64,000 bases of DNA, from NCBI GenBank assembly GCA_027475525.1, contig JAMWFC010000046.1, positions 2,914,001 to 2,978,000 of the forward strand, read 5' to 3'. Both the position numbers and the translations under genes were made by a program. The DNA is from Macrolepiota albuminosa (lineage: Eukaryota; Basidiomycota; Agaricomycetes; Agaricales; Agaricaceae). This document shows positions 57,648 to 64,000 of the stretch, one piece after another (positions within the stretch are counted from its first letter, which is position 1; each line of letters opens with the position of its first letter). The notes below the pieces were generated by a model. It was not told the origin of the DNA. It did no database searches and saw only the letters and a list, made by a program, of their open reading frames with translations.

Positions 57648-57871
57648 GGCTTGAAAAAAAGGGATTAGCAAAGGATCGATAGAGAAAGGCGAACATGGAT
57701 GGACTTGTGGTGTGGCACGCGGCGAAGGGATTTCGTAGAGGGTCGTGACGCTTTGTCAAGAAAAAAACGGGGCGTGATAGTCAGAGAGGTGGCATGAATG
57801 GTGGTTGAAGGGAAAGAAGGATTTGGACTGTTGAATGCAAGTGAACGAGGCATGATTGAACCTTATCAGGC

Positions 57872-58742
57872 CTAGTCCATTATCTTGTCTACTATCCCCG
57901 CGAATAGCCGAGCAGACGGCGTCTTTCTGTATTTCTCCAGAATCTCCCTTTGCCCCCCATCCAGCAGTGTCACCAGTTCTGTGTCCACGGGAAGCCTTCC
58001 CAGAAACTGAACTCCTTCCCTGCCCGCCATATCCTCTCCCCCTCCCCTTGAGAACACGTTGCTAACCTCTCCACAACATGGACACACATACCCACTCATA
58101 TTCTCGATCAGTCCCAGAACAGGCAGGTTCACCGCTCGAGTAAACGACAGGCACTTCACCGCATCCATCAGTGCAACCGCTTGCGGCGTCGTAACAATGA
58201 CCGCCGATAATCGGTCGTGTATCCCTGCCATGTGTTCGAGCAAAGAAAGATGCTCATCCGATGTTCCTGAACTCAAATAAATGAATACAATGGCCAATGT
58301 GGTTTGCAAAAGAACGGTAACCTGGAGGTGTATCAATAACCAAGTAATCCAACTCTCCCCACCGCACGTCGCTCAAAAATTGCCTGATCATTCCGTTCTT
58401 TTTCGGGCCTCGCCATACCACCGAGTCATTTTTGTTCTTCAGCAGAAAGCCAACGCTCATACATGCAAATCTTGCTTCCGGTCCGTCAACGTACACGGGC
58501 ACCCAACCATCGCTGCTTTGGTGTACTCCCTGGCCGTCAAGGCCAAGCATCCGTGGTATCGAAGGTCCTGTGAGATCGACGTCGAGAATCCCGACTTTCG
58601 CTCTTGGCGAAGAAGCATAGAGATTGAGCGCTAATTGTGTCGAGACCGACGACTTCCCAACACCCCCTTTTCCCGAAAGAACAATTATTATCCGCTTGAC
58701 CGATTTCAATCGTCGTGATACTGGAGTGTCTAGGAGATCCAT
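57872..58742 (-). CDS. CFD1: Cytosolic Fe-S cluster assembly factor CFD1 (NUBP2)
   Basis: P-loop NTPase of the Mrp/Nbp35 family that, with Nbp35, forms the scaffold for cytosolic and nuclear Fe-S cluster assembly. [19 protein letters not shown] is the deviant Walker [31 protein letters not shown] and [10 protein letters not shown] follow. After an intron of about 70 bp near 58256-58325: [42 protein letters not shown] with the cluster-binding CPxC, and [13 protein letters not shown] 58742, TAG 57872-57874. There is no long N-terminal Cys motif, which separates it from Nbp35. Confidence 0.94.
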
Positions 58743-58980
58743 GAGCGTCTGAGAGACCTTAAGTGATCACGTGAATATAATAGACGTTTGTATGTAAAAG
58801 ATATGAAATTGCCACCAACTCGGTTAATCCTGGCCACTCATTCTGTGGCTCACTATATAGACACCTCGTCTTCAATCATGCATGCAGCTATTGACACCAC
58901 TAGTCTCGAAGTCATCGTACTCTTTGATGCAGTCCCATTTCCGCGATAACACTTATACTGCTTGTGGGCCGAAGTGTTAC

Positions 58981-60191
58981 ATGACTTCGGAAGACGCTAA
59001 CAGGTCGGCGTGCAAAAGAGTGAGTCACTGTGTCATGAAGGCATTTAGTGTCGTCTAAGCGTTCCAAACAGGACCTAACGCATTTTCCATCCGCCTCCAA
59101 GGACATTGTATCACGATCAGACCGCTTGATTCACGAAGTTCACAGGGCTTTGGTTCTGTACGCGCGATGCGCTTTTTCGAATGGTACCCATTTGCCTCTT
59201 CCACATCTCGTCGACGTCTGCATTATGCCACCCATTATGGATATATTCTTGGCTGCTCAGCCTGATACTGAAGTCTTTGGCTCTGTATATCTTTCACTAG
59301 ACCGTCTCCTCCCCCAATGGATCTCTGAAGCTCGAGCTCAATTGATGAAAGAGCTCACTACCAATGTTTTTCCAAAGCCCGGATCAACCAGTCTTGTAGC
59401 CTTTACCTTCCTACAATGCAATTTTTGTGGTGCTGTTCGAACATTTTCCTCCGCCTTCTTCCATGATTGCTCCAATCGGCCATATAAATCGTTGTGTAAG
59501 GCAGAAAATGATGTTCTATTCTCAGATAGCTCCATCCTCAAGCACGTGGTACACTCTAAAATTGACCGTCGTGCTTGGGATGCCCGAAATTTTAGACTTC
59601 GACCAGATTCATTAATTCGCATTCAAAACATCATTACTGCGGTCACCGCAGGCAACATAGAGACGGCGACTTCAATTGAGTTTGATGAGATTGACCCAAG
59701 GCTGGTGTGTGAGCTCTGCATTACAAACAGGGGAATTAGAGGCAAGTTGGCAATGCCTTGGCGATCTGCTGTAAGTGCTTTCCAATCTGTTCTGCCTCTG
59801 CACTCACCGGGGAAACAAAGCTTTTCCACTGCCTTGACGCCCATTACGATGCTTCAGCCAGAGATATAACATGGATATCTCTACGGAAAGAAGATATCAC
59901 GGCAAATGAAAATGCAGCAGAACAAAGTGCGATCTCTTCTCTGAAATATGACCTCGAGTCCAAGTGGGCCTGTGCGATTTGCAACCCTTATGATCGCCTT
60001 CACCATTCAGATTTTGACAAGCGTCAAGTCATGACCCATCTCTCTGATTGGTTAGTAGCCTGCCCACTTCACTTAGCATTGTCCACTGAGATCTCAGCAG
60101 CCACGGTATCTCAGACCCGGCCTTGAGCCAGGATTTTTACCGTCTTACCGATTCAGATCCATACCTTGTATACCCATGTCAGCTGGACTAG
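58981..60191 (+). CDS. Protein of unknown function with a C-terminal Cys/His segment
   Basis: Not recognised. Exon 1 is 58981-59019 (MTSEDANRSACKR); exon 2 from 59072 reads DLTHFPSASKDIVSRSD and continues for about 230 codons with a CNFCGAVRTF pair and DPRLVCELC. After introns at about 59771-59820 and 60050-60101 the end has WACAICNPYD, MTHLSDCHGI and DSDPYLVYPC, stopping at TAG 60189-60191. The CxxC with following His suggests a small zinc-binding fold. It lies between CFD1 (divergent) and RFC4 (convergent). Confidence 0.6.
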
Positions 60192-60354
60192 GCACTTGCG
60201 GGTCCAATCCGTGAACTTCAGGACGTAACTTGAAGGATACTTGGTAAATCGGAGACTCGCAGGTCATCGTCTGCAAGATCGAAAACGATAACAGTACATG
60301 ATATTTAATCAACAACAATAAATGGAAGTAATTGTAATAACAGAGTGTGTGGAA

Positions 60355-61775
60355 TCAGACCTTGAATAGATCCTGTTTCAAGTACTGCAAAGGAGCACCG
60401 TCAAAAGGGAGAAGAGTATTCAGAATGACACCGACCATTTTACAAAGCCGTGCCATTAGTCCAGCCAGCTGTAACAGAGTTCCGACACCTTCAAGGATTC
60501 GCATGTGCGTGAAGCCAATCTCCTAAAGCACAATGAGAAGAAACATGACAACATGTTGCAATTCCAACCTTAATGTATTCAAGCTTGGTGTACTCTGGCA
60601 TTCTGCATCGGAGTCAATGTTCCGTGAAGAATATCAACTGGCACGGGTCTCACTCATCGAAGGTCTTAACGACACGGAATATGGTTACGACGATATCGAC
60701 AGCACTGTATCCTTGATCCCATAGTTCATTTAACTTATCCATGGCACCATCGATCTCGCCTTTCATGCAATGCCGAATGGCTGTTTGAACAGTGATTGGA
60801 TGAGGTTGATCGCAAACTTTGAATACATTGTCGCCTGATACGAAGCCAAAGCCAGAATGTGTCGACTGTAGGTTATTGATAGCCTGTCGCATGTCGCCTT
60901 CTGACGTAAAAATGAGAGCGGTGAGACCATCATCATTATACTCAACCTACCACGAGGTGTAAGCTTCGAACGTCATGAGTTATGTTGGGATTCTCACCTT
61001 CTCCATTTCACATATTTCCAATAGACGCTTCAAAATTTCCTGGTCCCTCAATTTTGCGTATCGTAAGATCGCACATCTGCTCTGTATGGGCTCGATAATC
61101 TTATTGCTCATGTTACAAGCAAGGCAGAATCGTGTTGTATTGGAATATATCTCCATCGTTCGCCGAAGTGCCTGTTGAGCACCCGCAGTCATGCTAGAGC
61201 TTCTGTCAGTTTCATATTGAATGAAGAAACATGATATGCACCTGTCGGCTTCATCAAGGATGACGATCTTATGCCTCCCCGGTGGTAATGTGACCTTTTT
61301 TTGTGCAAACGCCTTGATCTTGTTCCGAACAACATCAATACCTCTGCACTCACCACATAAGTCCAGAGACAACTGCATGCAGATCTACTACGCACCGCTC
61401 ATCCGACGCATTGAGTTCTAGAACGCCTTCCTTGTATGCGTCACCGAGCAGTTGGTGAGCGAGGCAGTGGATACTTGTGGTCTTGCCAATCCCAGGCATG
61501 CCCTAAACCTCCGACATTAGGTATCTGGCATTATAAGTATGTCATATTCTCACAGATATAATTATATGAGGGCAATTTCCGTCTCGAGCAATGACCTTGA
61601 GACGGTCAATGGTGTCAGCATTGCCAACGATATCATCAAGCACATGTGGTCGGTACTTTTCCACCCTGAGATATATAAGGCGAAATTCAGAAGTTATGAG
61701 ATTGTATACATACCATGGAAGCTCGTAAGGAACTTCATTGGGCTTCGTCGCGCTCTTGGAGGAGTCCCCAGCCAT
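60355..61775 (-). CDS. RFC4: Replication factor C subunit 4 (human RFC2 type)
   Basis: AAA+ clamp-loader small subunit that loads PCNA. ATG 61775: [20 protein letters not shown], then across an intron [15 protein letters not shown]. Walker A lies in [10 protein letters not shown] (near 61490-61500), then [28 protein letters not shown] follows, with Walker B (IVILDEAD), [17 protein letters not shown], the SRC sensor ([17 protein letters not shown]), [24 protein letters not shown] and [20 protein letters not shown]. It ends at TGA 60355-60357. About seven introns. [10 protein letters not shown] and VCDQPHP are specific to the Rfc4/RFC2 subunit. Confidence 0.93.
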
Positions 61776-62010
61776 TTCGTGGACGCGCAAATGAACGCGT
61801 TGTGTCACGGTCAAGTGACAAGACACTATTTGTGCAGGCTGTAAGAGGCAAATATTGTGACGAATTTGATTCGAGAATTTTGGAAATATTGGGTCTTGAC
61901 CATAAATGTTCTCCCGTTGCCCACTTTCAAATTCATGGGGGCCAGTCATTTCCTTCACTGGTGAGCTCTGCGTGCCAGTGCTTCTATAGTCTACTTATAC
62001 ATGTTCTTGA

Positions 62011-63512
62011 GCCAAAAGATGCCGTCATTACTCGTCCAAAACACCTCCTCACCTTCGCTCGTCCCCTGCGCTTCCTGAACCACGACTAGACTACCGCGCA
62101 ATTGCAGAAAATATCGTAAAGAAGTCTAATAATGCAATCAATCGAAAGGCTCCGCTCCCTACCGGTGCCATCGACCATGTTGCTCGCATGTATACCGAGT
62201 ACAAACGCCTACTGAATGATCTTAATGCGAAACGGAACGCCCGTTCCATTGTTGGGGAGGACATACGGAGAGCATCTGACAAAAAGGACGCTGAGGCAAA
62301 GGAGGCGGCACTCGCAGAGGCCACACGGCTCAAGACCGAAGTTAATCAACTGGAAGTGAACGTCGGGGCAGTAGAAGCTGAACTTCTTGCTCTTGCTCTC
62401 GCTATACCCAATGACACACACCCCGAGAGTCCATTAGGGCCCGAGTCTGCTGCAGTCATACTCGACACATGTGGTCCTTCTCCTATAACTGCAGACCCCC
62501 AACGGGACCATGTGGCAATTTGCAGAAAGCTCGACCTTATTGACCTTGAAAGTGCTTCAACGGTCACCGGATCCTCCTGGTACTACCTATTAAACGAAGC
62601 TGCATTGTTGGAGATAGCTCTGACGAACTATGCCATGTCCGTTGCTCTCAAACGAGGTTTCACCCCAATTACCACCCCAGATGTCGTCCGCTCTGATATT
62701 GCCAATCGTTGCGGTTTCATGCCGCGTGATCATTCCGACGTGCCTTTACATCAAACTTATCACCTTCACACTCCTCCTGCGTCTCCTGAACTGGTGCTTT
62801 CGGGCACGTCAGAAATACCCTTAGCAGGCATGTTTGCTAACAAAATCTTCCAGTCATCAGCGTTGCCATTCAGAGTGGTCGGGCTTGGACATTCTTTCAG
62901 AGCAGAAGCAGGTGCACGGGGAGCTGATACTCGTGGTCTCTATAGGGTCCACCAGTTCACAAAAGTGGAACTTTTCGCTGTGACTACGGATTCTGAAAGT
63001 GAAGCGATGATGTCAGAGATGGTTGAAATTCAGAAAAGCATCCTCGACGGACTTGGCCTTCCTTACAGGTAACAAGCCGACACCAAGCCCTTTCTTTTGT
63101 CTGACTTATCTGCAGGGTTCTTGATATGCCAACTGAGGAGCTTGGTGCTAGTGCTTATCGAAAATTTGACATGGAAGCATGGATGCCAGGACGAGGCAGC
63201 TGGGGTGAAGTCACATCAGTGTCCAACTGTACGGACTTTCAGGCACGACGATTACATATTCGCTACCGACGATCGCCACCTAAACACACAGACGGAGAAA
63301 TTCCCTCTTCCACGTCTACACCAACGGCTCTTCCTTTTGCACATACATTAAATGGAACTGCAGTTGCCGTTCCGCGGCTCATAATTGCTTTACTTGAGAA
63401 CGGCGCGATATTAGATGAACGAGGCGAGGTTACTAAGGTCCAACTACCAGAAACTTTGAAGCCGTTTTGGGTTGGTCCTCAGAACGACAGAGATATAATT
63501 GAATGGGTATAA
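62011..63512 (+). CDS. DIA4: Seryl-tRNA synthetase, mitochondrial
   Basis: Class II synthetase charging tRNA-Ser in mitochondria. The frame is open from 62011 with a basic Ser/Arg-rich start ([18 protein letters not shown]) typical of a mitochondrial presequence. The true ATG, probably in an upstream exon, could not be fixed. A long helical arm follows (residues about 35-110), then the catalytic domain: motif 2 around [21 protein letters not shown], and GTSEIPLAG. One intron (about 63069-63115). After it come [17 protein letters not shown] and [11 protein letters not shown], then motif 3 in the [20 protein letters not shown] segment, ending at TAA 63512. Confidence 0.88.
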
Positions 63513-63676
63513 GTGTTACTGGACATGACGTTCTCGGAGGTGATAGTTTGACCTGTAAAAGTACACCCCGGAGACATCCATTGGATACTTTATATCTAGC
63601 AACAATATACAAAAGTACTATAGCTTCCCTCCTAAATCTGAATCCTTAAGATTTAAGGAAATGTTCTGATACTTAC

Positions 63677-64000
63677 CATCTCTTTGATGGTCCTACCGCC
63701 ACTTCATCAGTGGATGGGTCAGCGAAAGGATCATCCCCTGTCAATTGCTTTGTCAAAGGAATCCGAGAATAAGGCTCTTCGTCTAATCCATCAACAACAT
63801 CCACATAGTCCCTCTCTCCAGGTTTCCGCGAAGATACGCCACTTGTGTGAGTCTCTTCGTCCGAAGAGTAATCGCTGAAGTCTGAGAGCGAGCCTCGCTT
63901 GTTATTGCCTTTTGGTTGTTCATCCTCATCGGACAGTGTGGAAGGCTGTAGAGGACGTGGTAGGTCATTTGAAGAAGCTCCGAGTGGACCGAAATTCAGG
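63677..64000 (-). CDS. Partial gene, acidic protein end of unknown function
   Basis: An open minus-strand frame enters from the window edge and runs to a GT donor at 63671-63676, so it is an internal exon. It is acidic and Ser-rich (LSDFSDYSSDEETHTSG), then YVDVVDGLDEEPYSRIPLTK and DDPFADPSTDE. This looks like a disordered cytosolic region. I cannot identify the family from this piece. Confidence 0.5.

Noticed and set aside
59048..59071. GTG start of the unidentified gene at 59048
   Set aside because: An ATG exon at 58981 with a GTGAGT donor joins the frame at 59072; the GTG is intronic.

Overview
The window comes from a filamentous basidiomycete, most likely an agaricomycete. The evidence is intron-dense genes with short 50-60 bp introns, a KDZ-superfamily DNA transposon, Ty3 and Ty1/copia LTR retrotransposons, and a gene block (RPB6, eIF3g, CFD1, RFC4, a mitochondrial seryl-tRNA synthetase, an HST3/HST4-type sirtuin) that is plainly fungal. 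It has two halves. Positions 1-44,900 are a nest of mobile elements; 44,950-64,000 is ordinary nuclear genes on both strands.

Transposon half. A KDZ transposon region (about 1-37,280 once later insertions are discounted) carries a coiled-coil gene (168-747 plus 13093-13381), an antisense accessory gene A (13608-16744), the KDZ transposase (16987-20699) and accessory gene B (20923-23085). Three LTR insertions of one Ty3 family broke it up: a full element at 748-13088 (+), a solo LTR at 14339-15289, and a full element at 23266-37003 (-). All three are flanked by 4-bp duplications of the form CCGY. Element 1 itself holds a solo LTR of an unrelated family inside reverse transcriptase (5556-6372, duplication CATTT). 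Downstream lie a cluster of tRNA-like modules and a fold-back element (37.3-39.1 kb), a 5'-truncated copia element (39752-41584), and a 3.4-kb stretch without a single CpG (41460-44875) holding fossils of a tyrosine recombinase and of accessory gene A.

Most interesting observation. Both full Ty3 elements carry, between pol and the 3' LTR and on the strand opposite gag-pol, a spliced gene of about 700 codons. The two copies are diverged but share exon layout, one exon of identical length (58 codons) and a cysteine cluster C-X2-C-X8-C-X8-C-X2-C-X6-C resembling a fungal binuclear zinc cluster. It has its own TATA-like upstream sequence. Element 2 adds two smaller genes on the same strand. Both elements also place reverse transcriptase in the -1 frame relative to Gag-protease, with a short conserved overlap.

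Caution on the assembly. Twenty direct duplications, all with a period of 77 bp, are scattered over transposons, introns and host exons alike. That is the signature of contig ends joined without removing a 77-mer overlap, not biology. Several real genes (element 2 gag-protease and pol, eIF3g, the sirtuin C-terminus) look frameshifted only because of them, and the annotation below discounts them.

Host half, left to right: sirtuin (+), RPB6 (-), a three-RRM RNA-binding protein (+), a lipase of the staphylococcal/Geobacillus type (-), eIF3g (-), a conserved protein with an RRM-like C-terminus (-), CFD1 (-), an unidentified protein (+), RFC4 (-), mitochondrial seryl-tRNA synthetase (+), and the partial end of one more gene (-).
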